This document shows, one piece after another, positions 11,500-35,694 of a stretch of DNA of 64,000 nucleotides. Below the pieces are notes generated by a model. The model was not told where the DNA came from and searched no databases. It was given only the letters and a program-made list of their open reading frames with translations. This DNA is from Amoebidium appalachense (taxonomy: Eukaryota; Ichthyosporea), in NCBI GenBank assembly GCA_963693365.1, contig CAVNZM010000013.1, positions 2,356,001 to 2,420,000 on the forward strand, read 5' to 3'. The position numbers were made by a program, and so were the translations under genes. Each line of letters opens with the position of its first letter. Position 1 is the stretch's first letter.

Positions 11500-12893
11500 A
11501 CACGGACCCACAAGTACACGCACACTCACAGGCGCACATCCACCACCACACATCCACCACCACCATAATAGAAACTTATTGACCACACTTCCAAAACCCA
11601 TTTCCAAGTCCCCCCCCCCCCCTAAAAAAAAAAATAAAAAATAATAAAACAAAACCCTACCAAGCCAACCCAAAAAATGCCCAAGCACGTGCATACAAAA
11701 CAATGGGGACCATTTACACACCCAAAATGCAGTGCACACTTGCCTGAAGGCACATGTCCAGCGTAACCATTTTTGTCACCAAACGCCGAGAACTTAGCCG
11801 CCTGCTCCTCTGGGGGAAGTTCTGTCAGGCGCTGGTCGTGGGGGCGGAAATCGTTACGCTTTTTGAGTTCATACTTGGTCCAATGCAGCGCCCTCGAGTA
11901 ATACAGGAGCCGCTGCTCGTCGTATCGCTGCTTGTGGAGCTCCGAGAGGAGGGTGGCAAAGGCGTTTGGGCCCACACCTTTGTCTGCCAGTGCACGCAAC
12001 AATGTTACCACCTTTAGGTCGAGCCCACTGCGGTGGCTAAGGTAGGCCGGAAACTGATCACGCATGAAGAGTGGAAGGCGTTTAATTGTCTGGGGGTTTG
12101 TGCCGGCAAAGTTTTTTTTGCATGTGTCACAAAAGTACCGGGCCGTGATAATGTAGTAGCAGCTGTCAAAGTCGATAACACGCCGTCCTACGGGGTTGCT
12201 CATGAACCCATTGCGAGAAGTACGGTGTGGGTTGGGGTGGTTGTGGGGGTCCACGTAGTGATCATCGAAGGGGCACGGCACCATGAAACCGGGAGACAAC
12301 CTTTCCGGAAGCCAGGCAAAACATCTGGGTTTGTAGAAAGGCGCTGGATCGCCCCCAAATTTAAAGCCTATAATGGGAGGTGGAAGATGCCACCCCACAG
12401 GCGTCTTCTCATCTTTGAGACTCTCTTTCACTGTGTGCAGGTGCGACTTGATTGTTTCGCCCGCCGCGTCAGAAAACTCCTCTCCACCGTCATCCCCGTC
12501 CGTATTATCTTCTCCCTCTTCCTCCCCTTCATCCTCGTCTACCCGGTACGCATCTGCTGCTGCATTTAGCAAAGGTTCCTCGTCGGGTTGCACCTGTATG
12601 TCTGGTGGGTGTGGAGCAGGGGCCCGATCCATTTCTCTTGGTAACGAATGGACGCTACCTGCCTCAACTACACGGGCCCTTATGTCGGCGGCCTTAGATA
12701 GAGGGGGCTGTTCGGGTTGTACGTTTACGTTTAGTTCCTGCAAAACAGCTTTGTTTGCCGTCCCAAAACCTGCAAAGTTCGCTAAAGGCTGAACAAATGC
12801 AGCATCTTTTTTTTTGCGCCCAGCTCCCTCCCTAGCTCCGCCTGTTTTATGCCCAGGGCGCTGTGTTGTGCCCTTAGGGCAGCCTGGCTTCAT
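4991..12893 (-). CDS. Six-exon DUF6729 / DEDDy exonuclease / GTNxxEG multidomain protein
   Basis: Proposed exons on the minus strand are 12893-11744, 10777-10605, 9599-8756, 8288-7663, 7216-7010 and 6590-4991; phases match at every junction (1,0,1,0,0). Exon 1 has a basic N-terminus, an acidic linker and a Cys/His domain resembling DUF6729. Exon 3 is a WRN-type DEDDy exonuclease. Exon 6 opens with EHAQNGCLSDPP and carries CIRGTNEVEGAVHNPLATHF, a segment recalled from uncharacterised transposon-like proteins, then a Pro/Gly-rich tail with a Cys cluster (CKTCGRQGKGC) and an S/Q-rich end. Introns 1 and 5 appear to use GC donors (GCAAGT, GCAACA). One extra C in the 8-base G run at 6545-6552 shifts exon 6 out of frame; correcting it gives about 1,532 residues. 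Function is unknown; a mobile-element or domesticated-element protein is inferred. An upstream non-ATG extension of exon 1 to 12977 is also open. Confidence 0.72.
6640..7001. repeat. Intron 5 simple repeats: GT, G tracts and (CT)n
   Basis: On the plus strand this intron holds (GT)n then a long G tract (6642-6709), (CT)n at 6785-6832, (GT)n plus a G tract (6833-6881) and a further G tract (6976-7001). In transcript sense the acceptor of exon 6 is therefore preceded by C and CA tracts. Confidence 0.92.
7400..7660. repeat. Intron 4 C-rich block, A/T block and G tract
   Basis: A C-rich run (7416-7468, nearly pure C) is followed by unique sequence, then by a T-rich (TTTTA)n patch (7604-7637) and a G tract (7637-7659) that abuts the exon 4 donor. 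No additional exon was recognised. Confidence 0.85.
8394..8690. repeat. Intron 3 C tracts with CCA triplets
   Basis: Three long C tracts (about 8394-8450, 8497-8530 and 8622-8690) are separated by short unique stretches, one bordered by CCA triplets. In transcript sense they are G tracts, unlike the C-rich introns of the plus-strand genes. Confidence 0.9.
8756..9599 (-). CDS. Exon 3: WRN-type DEDDy 3'-5' exonuclease domain
   Basis: This 281-codon exon follows a canonical acceptor (CTCTCACACAG). Residues VVGLDCEWVY give the ExoI D-x-E motif. VGKQIGTDSAHLNKDYG supplies the ExoII region, and YAALDAYASLQVYS gives the ExoIII Y-x3-D motif, so the full DEDDy set appears present and the domain may be catalytic. 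These motifs define the 3'-5' exonuclease fold of DNA polymerase I, RNase D and WRN. The upstream part (FTRDCSHQEIEPVIQRIS, then FYTDRCCQDRAF) looks like a remnant transposase-type fold preceding the nuclease; that reading is inference. The exon ends with TCAG before GTGTGT. Confidence 0.85.
9680..10560. repeat. Intron 2: imperfect 50-60 bp repeats, C tracts, G/GT tract
   Basis: From 9680 to 9985 there are at least five imperfect copies of a unit containing CCCCAAACCCATGTGCCCAC followed by TTTCCCC. Long C tracts follow at 10004-10030, 10085-10107 and 10160-10236, the last about 77 C. A G/GT-rich block lies at 10434-10564. Confidence 0.88.
10940..11640. repeat. Intron 1 C tracts with (CAC)n and (CA)n
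   Basis: C tracts lie at 10939-10978, 11160-11197, 11347-11379, 11451-11486 and 11609-11622, with CAC and CA repeats attached to several. The host gene is on the minus strand, so these are G, GT and GTG tracts in the transcript. Confidence 0.9.
11744..12893 (-). CDS. Exon 1: basic leader, acidic linker, DUF6729-like domain
   Basis: The start was placed at the first in-frame ATG (MKPGCPKGTTQRPGHKTGG), whose Lys/Arg-rich leader looks like a nuclear-localisation or DNA-binding tail (AREGAGRKKKD). A strongly acidic linker (VDEDEGEEEGEDNTDGDDGG) follows. The folded part begins around GWHLPPPIIGFKFGG and contains spaced Cys and His pairs (PCPFDDHYVDPHNH; RYFCDTCKKNFAGTNPQTIK) that suggest zinc binding. 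I associate this pattern with DUF6729 from memory. The exon ends at TCAG followed by GCAAGT, a GC-type donor; joining G to GC of exon 2 restores Gly and keeps the frame. Confidence 0.72.
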
Positions 12894-14659
12894 TTTAAAC
12901 ACTTGGGGCCTGGCCCCCTGCCCCCCTAGTGCGACTACGTTACCGCAAACATTCCCGTATTCCAGTGTGCTCGGCAATGCTGCTCATGGCCTTCCCGGAC
13001 TGGTGGTTGTGACCAGTAAAGAGCGCGCCAATTCCTGACCGCCGCCTACAGCAGTGTATGATCTGTTATCCATATTCGGCAAAAGGGGTCTTGCCCAACC
13101 AATGGCTTGAATCCTTGTAACTTTGCTTTATCCATATAAGGTTAGCTGAACACCCCCCCCTCCAATCATACCCCCCCCTTCTCTCTAGTAGTAGCTCCTG
13201 GCATGCCGCACCCCCCGAAAAGAGAATAAAACCGCCAATAATCAGGAGTCATGGGGCGAGTGGCCGAGCGAGACCGAAGTTATTTCGGCGAGCCGTCGGT
13301 TATTTTGGCGAGCCGATAGGCGAGCCAAAATAATCGTCAAGGCGAGCCGAAATAACGAGGTCGAGCGAGGACACGAGCCGACATGATCCGGTTACGATAT
13401 GACCCATAAAGATTTAGCATTCACTTTATTGATACATTATGCAAACTTTAACTCGGTTATTTGATTCATACATCATTACATTCACATTTCAGGCTCATTT
13501 TCCTAGTGATCGCTTTGATTGGCTAGCAGCGCACTCACCCATTAACCCGGTTATTCGATTCCTCTAACCCAATAGAAATGTCCATAGCCTGGTTATTTCG
13601 GTGAGTGCGCTCTAGGCCAATCACGGCAAGACTAACTGAAGTTAAAGGTCGTGTCGTCATCCAATCAGATCACACCCCGACGCTCGGAATATCGTAACCT
13701 CCGGTTCTAATACATTAGCTAACAGGTTGCATTTATTGATAGATATGCAGCCGCGAGTAAACCGCCCCCCACACATATTACACATACGAGCAGGAGACAC
13801 CAGAAACCGATTACACCGCCAAGCCATAATCATCTTTGCGTTTTTACACCACACCACATTACGAATAAACGAATCTATGTATGAACGAGACTCTCTAACC
13901 GTATCCGCCATATAGGCTACTAGTAGTTGGTGTTTTTGCGGTCCTAACACCGGAAGGGACTCAACACGTAGAGTAAAAAGATACATATGCAAACATATGT
14001 ATGTACGCGTACACCTGCAGCAATATCACTTTAGAAAACTTTTGAGTTGCAACCGTTGGTGCTCAACGGGTGTTGCCCGCACTGCCCGGCCGGCGCGCCC
14101 GGCCTGTGACTCAAACTTTGATCAGGGTCCAGGGATGAGACGGTGACACCACGTCACACCAGCCCTGAAGTCTAATGCTGTGATTGGCTAAATTCCGCGA
14201 ATGCAGCTCCGAACGTCACGAGACGATAAAAGTCAGTTGAAAGGGACCCCTAAGCTTTTTAATCGAGCAGCCTGCAGTTTATTAATTCTTCATATCTAGA
14301 ATTTTTCCATTTCATCAGGGATTTGGGTAACCCATTCTCAACTCTGTAGTCATCTAATAGCCAAAGTAGGTTTTACTATTGATTATTAACTTTCATTCGA
14401 ACATTCTTATTTTGATTAGCTTCAAGTCACGCGTCAGCAATATTATTTTCCGAAAACCCTTATTTGGCAAGTGTGTGCCCGCTGGTGCCATTCCATCCAA
14501 TCAAAAAACATCCCTCTGGGAAAACCAGTGCTCTGTTGCTGCTTTCCTCGTCAGACCCTCTCTGCCCACCAGCCTCCAAGGAAGCTTTCACAAAACAGAC
14601 AAAACACACACACACACACACTGCAGAGCCCCTTCTAATTCTTGGTTCATCTAGCCACC
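12894..14659. promoter_or_regulatory. Divergent promoter region between the minus-strand multidomain gene and ECI1
   Basis: The two flanking genes point away from each other. This interval holds several CCAAT-box sequences in both orientations (near 13095, 13518, 13568, 13617, 14184). It is largely free of the C/CA tracts that fill introns, and it contains the GGCGAGCC cluster described separately. A (CA)n run at 14605-14623 lies just before the ECI1 start. No gene was recognised; an open minus-strand frame at 13657-13992 has no recognisable features. CCAAT boxes bind NF-Y-type factors in other eukaryotes; use here is inferred from position only. Confidence 0.5.
13252..13385. repeat. Cluster of GGCGAGCC / TTATTTCGGC direct and inverted repeats
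   Basis: Within about 130 bp, the core GCGAGCCG recurs at least five times. TTATTTCGGCGAGCCG (near 13279) and its variant TTATTTTGGCGAGCCG are mirrored by GGCGAGCCGAAATAAC near 13344, forming a long imperfect inverted repeat. A related GGTTATTTCGGTGAG occurs near 13583. The cluster sits in a divergent promoter region. Confidence 0.75.
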
Positions 14660-15678
14660 ATGCTCGTGACACGCACACTTACCTCCCTCCCGCACGTTTC
14701 TGCGGTCGGGAGCGCCCTTGGTTTTAGGCTTTTTTCGACCAGGGGAGGCCTCACGCGCGAGTTTGTGACTGTGGAGCATGCTGGTGATGGTGTGGCCAGC
14801 ATCAACCTGAACAGAAAACCCGTGAACTCTTTCAACACACAGTTGCTGACTGAGATGGTGGATGCGCTTAATGAGGTCGAAGGTACTTCCCCTCCCCCCT
14901 CCTCCCCCCCTCCCCCCCCCCCTCCCCCCCCCCTCCCCCCCCCCCTCCTACCCCCCTTTTCCCCCTCCCCCCTTCCCTTGCTTCCTCTGTCCCCCTCACC
15001 CACCCTCTGCCCCGCCCCACCCCGCCGCTGGTTCCCTCTCCCTATCTCTCTGTCACACACACACGCATACTCCTATCGACAACACACTCTCTCCCTTTCT
15101 CTCTGCTTCCCTCTCCATCTCCACCCCCTTGTTGCCGCCCTATCCCTCCCTCACCCGTTCACCCACCTCTCACTCCGAGTTCTATATGCCCATTGTGCCC
15201 TTGCCTACACCTCGTCCTCTTGCCCAATGTCTCAACTCTTCTACAGTTCTAAGCACACCCTCCTGCAGCATTACCACAAGTGATCCCCCCCCCCCCCCCT
15301 CCCCCCTCCCCCCCGCCTGCCCACTTGGCCATCCACCCTCCCTTATACACCTCCCTTTCTGTTCTTCTCCGCATCTTTCACTAGAGGGCGCGTGCAAAAA
15401 ACGGACACTTGCGGTGTGGAAACCCTTGCCGTCTGCCTCCCTTCCTCCCCCGTTCCTTCAGACCTAAAAGCATCTCGAGGCCCTCTGCTAACATCTGCTA
15501 ACATCTGCTAACCTCTTTGCACCACGGCAAGCAATGTTTTTCAACCCCGTTTTTGCTTCACCTCGTAATGTCAGTGGCTGCAAGCTAACCCTTCAACCTT
15601 ACCTTCCCCCCCTCCCACTCCCCCCTCCCCCCCCCCCCCCCCTCCACACACGCACAGACACGCACACACACGCGCGCG

Positions 15679-15749
<71 letters not shown>

Positions 15750-16712
15750 TCTTGTGCAGCGGACAAGTCTGTGCGTGCCGTGGTTGTGGGGTCCAAGCAG
15801 GGCAGTGTGTTCAGTGCCGGGCTGGACCTTCTTGAGATGTACCAGCCCGACCCGGCCCGTATCCGGTCTTTCTGGACTGCCGTCCAGGAGCAGTGGCTGC
15901 GTTTCTACGGCTCCAACCTGCCCCTCATTGCTGCTATCAACGGCCATGTATTGACCCCCCCCCCCCCTCCCCCTACCCCCATCCCTCCCCCCCCCCCCCC
16001 CCTCTCCCCTCGCCACTACCCCCCCCCCCCCCCCCCCCACGCGTCCCACTCTAAAAGCAGTGTGCCACAACTTTCGGCTGGTGACCGATCCATATCAAAT
16101 TTACATGCCAGTAGGCACCATCTCACCTCCCCCCCCCCCCCCCCCCCCCCCCCCCCCGTTATCATCCCTCCGTCTTCCCTGGTCATATTTTGTTTGATGC
16201 CCTTCAGCTGCCTCTCTGGTTGGTGGATCTAGCTTGTATTTCGTGCCAGTGACTGACATCTTCCAAATCTGGCAGGCGCCTGCCGGTGGATGCATGCTGG
16301 CCCTCACCTGTGACTATAGGTATACTCCTCCCCCCCCCCCCCCCCCCCCTCACACACACACACACACCCTCATGAGGCATACTCGTTGTGTGCCCCATGC
16401 AAAACTCGCATTGTGTTCTCCGTCGTGAACGCGTGCTTTGCACTCTGTAACACACTCTAACCATCCCCTCCTCTACTCTGCCCTCCCCCCTCCCCCCTCC
16501 TCCCCACCTCCCCCCCCCTCCCCCCCCTCCCCCCCCCCCCCCCCCCACCTCCCCCGCCCCCCTGGGAGCCTGCCGTTACCCCCCACCCATCTTTTTTTGT
16601 TCGTGCTCTGATTGGATGTTGCATGTTGCAAATGTCCATCTTCGAGTATGTACTGCCACAGACCCCTCAACCCCTGACCCCCTCCATATTGGGTCCACTG
16701 AGCCGCTCAACG

Positions 16713-16746
<34 letters not shown>

Positions 16747-16871
16747 CCCCCGGCGCGCCCCGGGTGCCAAAGAAAGGACCCAAGCAAATGGTGGGGGGAA
16801 GGGGGGGGGGGGGGGGTGCTAAAGAAAGAACCCAAGCAAAGGGGGGGGGGGGGATGGGGGGGGGCATGGTT

Positions 16872-16945
<74 letters not shown>

Positions 16946-17103
16946 ACCAAACCTTTCTCTAGCTTCATTCACGTTGGGTGCATCAATGTACAGTGACCTC
17001 TTTTCGCACCCTTGTATAGCACTGCTTGATCTCTGCTACATGAACGGGTTGGCACTTGCAACTCCACCCCCCGCCTCCACTCCCCCCCCCCCCCTCCCTC
17101 AAG

Positions 17104-17152
<49 letters not shown>

Positions 17153-18404
17153 CTTCTTGCTTAGCAAAGACAGCACAAGCAAACATAGCACGTGGCTACT
17201 GTTGGACAACCGCACACCCCCATCACTAACCCTCTGCCTGTGTGTGCAGGATCATGGCTGAGGGCAAGTATGCTATCGGCCTGAACGAGGTGGGTCTTCG
17301 GTCTAATTATCCAGCCCCCCTCCCCCCCCCCCCCCCCCCCCCCTCCCCACCCCCCACCCTCCCACCCTCCCCCTCCCCCCACCCTCCCCCCCTCTCCCTC
17401 CCTCTCTCTCGCTCTTCCCCCCCCCCCCTCCCCCCTCTCCTGCCCTCCTGCCCTCCCCCCTTTCTAAGACACGTACTCCACATACATATACACATTCACT
17501 CACATTCACCCCCTCCCCCTCCCCCCCCCCATCTTCTCTCACAACTGTCTCCTGTCTCTGCTCTCTCTCTCTCTCTCTGCCCCTACCCTCTATCTGTTTG
17601 CCCCTCCCCCATTTTTCGTGTATTTTTGCACTTCGCACTGTATAACCCATTATTATGCCCCCTCCCTCTCCCCTCCCCACTCCTTTTGGGCAACTGCTTT
17701 ATACACAATGCACACAACACCCACTATTGCTTAAAGGCCTGTTTGTGGTGGAAGGAGGGATGGGTAGTGTTTGAAAAAGCTGCCGAAAGCCAGCAGGGGG
17801 AAGGGGCCCCGGATTACGATTTGCTTGCATTGTGTTTTTCTTGTGCCTCCCCCTTCCTCCTTGCCCCCTCACGTTCTTGTTTTTCTCCCCATTGCCTTAG
17901 CTCCATTCTTTCTACCCATATGCCATTGACATAGCGCAGATGCAGCAGATATTTCCCACCCTCACTCTTTGCATGGTTCTCATTCACTGTTTGCATGTTT
18001 CTCATGCACTGTTTGCATGTTTCTCATTTACTCTTTGCATGTTTCTCATTCCCACTGTATGCATGTATCTCACCCTCACTTTGTGCACAGTTCTCACATC
18101 CACTGTTTACATATATCTTCTTGTTTGCATGTTTCTCATCCACTTTTTGCATGTTTCTCATCCACTGTTTTCATGTTCTCACATCCACTGTTGGCATGGT
18201 TCTCATGCACTGTTTGCATGGTTCTCACATCCACAGTTTGCATGTTTCTCATTCACTGTTTGCATGGTCTCATCCACTGTTTGCATGTATCTCACCCACT
18301 GTTTGCACAGACCCAGCTTGGCATTGTGGCTCCCGGCTTCTTCATCGACACCATGGTCAACACGGGTATGGCCCCTTTTCATTACTTGCCTGTCCCAGCT
18401 TTTA

Positions 18405-18463
<59 letters not shown>

Positions 18464-19014
18464 ACACACACACAAACACATACACACCCTACAAAAGTAG
18501 ACGTAACAGTAACCCCTTTTCCCCCACACCCACCTACACACCCACCCATACACCCACCTGCCGTTCCTGTCGTCTTAACATGCACGCACAGACAAGTCGT
18601 TACTTCTCTCCACCTGACAAAGCTAAAGTGCAGGTGCAGTTGGTAGTGAGTTAGATCCACAGGAGCAGGTCAAGTACACGTCCAGCCCATCTGTTTCAAG
18701 CAACTATTGGCCCCCTCTGCCTGCACGTTTAAATTGTTCGATTTTGAGCTTCCCACTTTTGTGACGTTTTGTTGTTGCTCTTTGTTGTCTCCTCCATATT
18801 CCCAACCCTCTAACGCATACATCCCCCCCCCCCCCCCCCCCCCCCCCCGTCCCCCCCCCCCCCACCACCACCACCACGGATGACCTGGGCACCCCCAGGA
18901 CGGGCTCTATATGTGTTGCATACTCTTCTGGACGTGCCCTGTTTGGCAGAGTCTGCCATGTGCTGTCTGTCGTAAATTGTGTACTTCGTCCTCTGTAACA
19001 CATCCTTATCCCCC

Positions 19015-19048
<34 letters not shown>

Positions 19049-19110
19049 CCCCCCCCCCCTCCCCCCACCCACCCACCCCATCCCACCCCCCCCCACCCCA
19101 AAAACGCACC

Positions 19111-19173
<63 letters not shown>

Positions 19174-19429
19174 ACACACCCACCTAGTGGGCCACCGGCA
19201 CTCGGAGCGTCTGCTGCAGCTGGGCCAGATGGTGCCGTCCAGCCAGGCACTGAGCATTGGCCTGGTGGATGAGGTCGTGCCCCAGAGTGACGTCATGCAC
19301 CGTGCTGTCGATACGGCAAAGCAGTGGGCAAAGTATGTGTTCGGCACCCCCCCCCTCCTGGGTGTTTGTTTGTTGGCATATATCTCATTGCTGTTTGTCT
19401 GCACCACACGCACAGTGTCAAGCACATGT

Positions 19430-19498
<69 letters not shown>

Positions 19499-19687
19499 TT
19501 ATAAGGTGACACATGTACAGACGTTCACACACACCCAAAATGCAACTTACAGAGACACACACTGGCTGACAGTCAGTACATGCTGTTCACACACAACCTC
19601 ACTCACTCACTCGGGCAGGCACGCGGGCACTAAATAACTTAAGTGCACACAAACACACGTGTGCGCGCCAAAACACATGACCTCAAT

Positions 19688-19742
<55 letters not shown>

Positions 19743-19784
19743 GCGTGTGCACACCCTTCAACACAACTTTATTTGGACACACAT

Positions 19785-19850
<66 letters not shown>

Positions 19851-19946
19851 CCCTCTCTCTTCCCCCTCTCCCCCCCACCTCTCTTTCTCACTCTCTCTTT
19901 TCTCTCTCTCTCTCTCCCCTCTTCCCCTCTCCCCATCTCCCTCTCC

Positions 19947-19993
<47 letters not shown>

Positions 19994-20248
19994 CCCCCCC
20001 CCCCCCCCCCCCCCCCCTCCCCCCACTCCCCCCCCTCTCTCTCTGTCTCTAACACCCTTACACGTATGATACACCACAGGATCGATGCCAATGCACGGTC
20101 CATCACCAAGAGGCTCCTCCGCCAGCCCACCCTGGACCGTCTTCGCGCCAACAGAGAGAAGGACCTCAACACGTTTGTGGCCGCAGTCACGGATGAAAAG
20201 GTGCAGAAGGGGCTGGGCAGGTATCTGGAGAGCCTCAAGAAGAAGTAG
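14660..20248 (+). CDS. ECI1: Mitochondrial enoyl-CoA delta isomerase 1, seven exons
   Basis: The enzyme shifts cis/trans-3-enoyl-CoA double bonds to trans-2 during oxidation of unsaturated fatty acids in mitochondria. Exons are 14660-14882, 15760-15947, 16276-16319, 17250-17289, 18311-18365, 19188-19332 and 20080-20248; all phases match and the total is 864 nt, or 287 residues (human about 302). The ATG has a GCCACC context. The Arg-rich N-terminus (MLVTRTLTSLPHVSAVGSAL) fits a mitochondrial presequence. Crotonase-fold signatures are SVFSAGLDLLEMY and PAGGCMLALTCDYR (oxyanion-hole regions) and IMAEGKYAIGLNE/TQLGIVAP, where the family's catalytic Glu is expected. The C-terminal exon (RLRANREKDLNTFVAAVTDE) matches the family's helical end. 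No lesion is visible. Introns are packed with C tracts, (CA)n and (CT)n. Confidence 0.95.
14888..14965. repeat. C/CT-rich tract at the start of ECI1 intron 1
   Basis: The donor of exon 1 (GGTACTTCC) is followed immediately by about 75 bases of nearly pure C with single T interruptions. No (GT)n tract is present in this intron. Confidence 0.9.
15650..15748. repeat. (CA)n before ECI1 exon 2
   Basis: A C-rich tract at 15605-15643 leads into (CA)n with a (CG)n patch (15673-15687). The array ends 11 bases before exon 2, leaving CATTCTTGTGCAG as the acceptor. Confidence 0.93.
16340..16475 (+). repeat. Copy of the C-tract-embedded intronic repeat (ECI1 intron 3)
   Basis: The segment GAGGCATACTCGTTGTGTG, then GCAAAACTCGCATTGTGTT, ending ACTCTGTAACACACTCTAACC, aligns over about 90 bases with the copy in the beta-helix gene near 54060-54150. 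It is preceded by a C tract plus (CA)n and followed by C-rich sequence. Confidence 0.7.
16716..16943. repeat. C tract, duplicated G-tract unit and (CA)n in ECI1 intron 3
   Basis: A 34-base C run is followed by two copies of a unit reading AAAGAAAGGACCCAAGCAAA with trailing G tract (near 16770-16800 and 16820-16865), then by about 70 bases of (CA)n. It is one of the few places where G and C tracts alternate inside one intron. Confidence 0.88.
17960..18310 (+). repeat. Minisatellite of TTTGCATG-TTCTCA units in ECI1 intron 4
   Basis: About 14 imperfect copies of a 20-26 bp unit, with consensus close to CACTGTTTGCATGTTTCTCA, run up to the acceptor of exon 5 (TGTTTGCACAG). The last unit supplies the acceptor itself. 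Confidence 0.9.
18406..18482. repeat. Long C tract and (CA)n in ECI1 intron 5
   Basis: Nearly 60 consecutive C residues are followed by short CACA sequence, placed 40 bases after the exon 5 donor. Confidence 0.95.
18885..19075 (+). repeat. Copy of the C-tract-embedded intronic repeat (ECI1 intron 5)
   Basis: The copy lies between two C tracts. It contains GGATGACCTGGGCACC, then GACGGGCTCTATATG, GTTGCATACTCTTC and GTACTTCGTCCTCTGTAACAC before the next C tract. The order and spacing of these blocks match the copy at 54020-54150. Confidence 0.7.
19108..19182. repeat. (CA)n immediately before ECI1 exon 6
   Basis: The array ends CCCACACACCCACCTAG, so the microsatellite forms the region upstream of the exon 6 acceptor. 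Confidence 0.93.
19433..20040. repeat. (CA)n, (CT)n and C tracts in ECI1 intron 6
   Basis: Two (CA)n arrays (19433-19494 and 19690-19736) are followed by (CT)n at 19786-19848, mixed CT/CCT sequence, a second (CT)n (19950-19990) and a C tract ending 40 bases before exon 7. Confidence 0.93.
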
Positions 20249-33824
<13,576 letters not shown>

Positions 33825-34720
33825 GCACGTGATCACGTGCAGCCACCCAATCAGATAACCACCAATCAAAACGCTTGCTTGTACACTATGTTTTGCTAAT
33901 AATAATTTCTATGAGCTGGCGCGATAGGTCGTCGTCTAATCATATACATATGGCTGCTTGCCGAAAATGATTTCTTCCGCTATCATAACTGTAATGTATA
34001 TCTATAAGATTTTAATTTAAGAGCAGTAACTGCGATATTTGGTGTTAGAAACGACATGTTTGGCAATGAGAAGTACCATAGATAGCTTTGAAAACTACCA
34101 AATTAGGCATAAAAACTCAAATGCTGACCTTAAATACACTTTGAGACGCGCGCCCGTTTGCACACCCGAGTCTTGTGTGTGTACACATTTAGACAATTGC
34201 GATCCGTAATTACGTTTTTCGTTTTTGTCTTTAGATGGTTTCTACTGTTTTGTCTGTCGGAAAATCCCCTTAGAGCTTCCCCTATTTTTCGGTTTTAACC
34301 TAGAACTAATCGCATTAATAGTTATGGGTTTAGAGTGCTTCGGTCCGTGGTTCCGAATGTAAGCACCGACCAACAGTAAGATTATCTAATTATAGATCAG
34401 CAATAGATAGGAGGGGGGCTATATTGCTAAATTTCCAATGGCTGTATGTATGGCTATGGTAAAAAATATTTGGCCATGGGCTTGGCAAGACAAAATATCC
34501 ACTACTTACGTACATGCGTATCCCCACACACTCGATGTGTTTTGAAAAAACCGGCACCCTCTGCAAATTTGCACACCTACAGGAGCTGGCGACTTGCGGT
34601 CTGACCATAACCCCCTCCCGTGTCCCCCCCCCCCCCCCCCCCCCCCCCCGGTGTATGCCTCACGGACGGGTGTGTGTGTGTGCGAGCGCGTGTAGCATGC
34701 ACGCGCGTGAGTCACTCGTC

Positions 34721-34761
<41 letters not shown>

Positions 34762-35662
34762 TAGTGTATGTGTGTGAGTGAGTGTGGGTGCGCAACCGCG
34801 CACGCACGCGTGCGCGACCACCACTGACACTGCACTGCCACCCACTGAGACACGTTGTGACAAAGATGCCGACACACGCGCGGTGGTGGGAGGAAAAGGA
34901 GGAGTGCTCGCACGTACACTAATTAGTTGGAAAATATAAGTGGCTGATCGAGGGAGGTCGTGCAGGAAACCCAGATTCTGCAAGTTGCTGTGGGGAGATT
35001 GCTTTTGAAAGAGAAGGGGGGGAGAAGAGGCGGGAGGGGAGGGGGGAGGTTGTGTGTGTGTCTTTTGGGGGGGGGGGGGGAGAGAGATTAATTTATGCAT
35101 GATAAGAAACGAATTGGAGCTAGCACAAAGCATTCAAGCCTCAGGTTGAGAAGGCTGTTGCAGGGACCGTGGAGAAACACCCTGGCAGAAGCCAGGGGGG
35201 GAGGGGGGAAGGGGGGAGGGGGGCGCGGGGGGGGGAGGGGAGGGCCGGGGGGGGGGGGAGGGGTGGGGGGGGAGGGGGGGGGGGGGGGAGGGGGGGGGGG
35301 GAGGGGGGGGGGGGGGGGATGATACCAATAGTAGTAGGAGGCTACATTTATTCGATGTTTGCTGTTTGGGATTGGCAATATTGATTGATTTAGGGTTTGT
35401 AAACCGGGCCCGGAGCGCTGCGGTTATCCTGATTTCCGATATTTTCTGAAGTCTTAATAGACGTGCACGTGGTATGTATTTGCAGTTGGATCAAGTTCCG
35501 GGTGGCCCCTCCCCTCTTCTTCTCCCCCCCCTTCCCCCGGCCCCCTCCCCCCATCCCCCCCCCTCGGCCCTCGCGGGGCCCCCAGGGCCTCCCCCCCCCC
35601 CCCCCCCCTCCTATTGCAAGAGGGAAATACCTACTGTACTCTGGTGGGTACCGGTAGTAGTA

Positions 35663-35694
<32 letters not shown>

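Noticed and set aside
4991-12893. Dinoflagellate origin because of GC donors
   Set aside because: Most introns are GT-AG, acceptors are not consistently followed by G, and a THAP domain and CDV3 argue for a holozoan.
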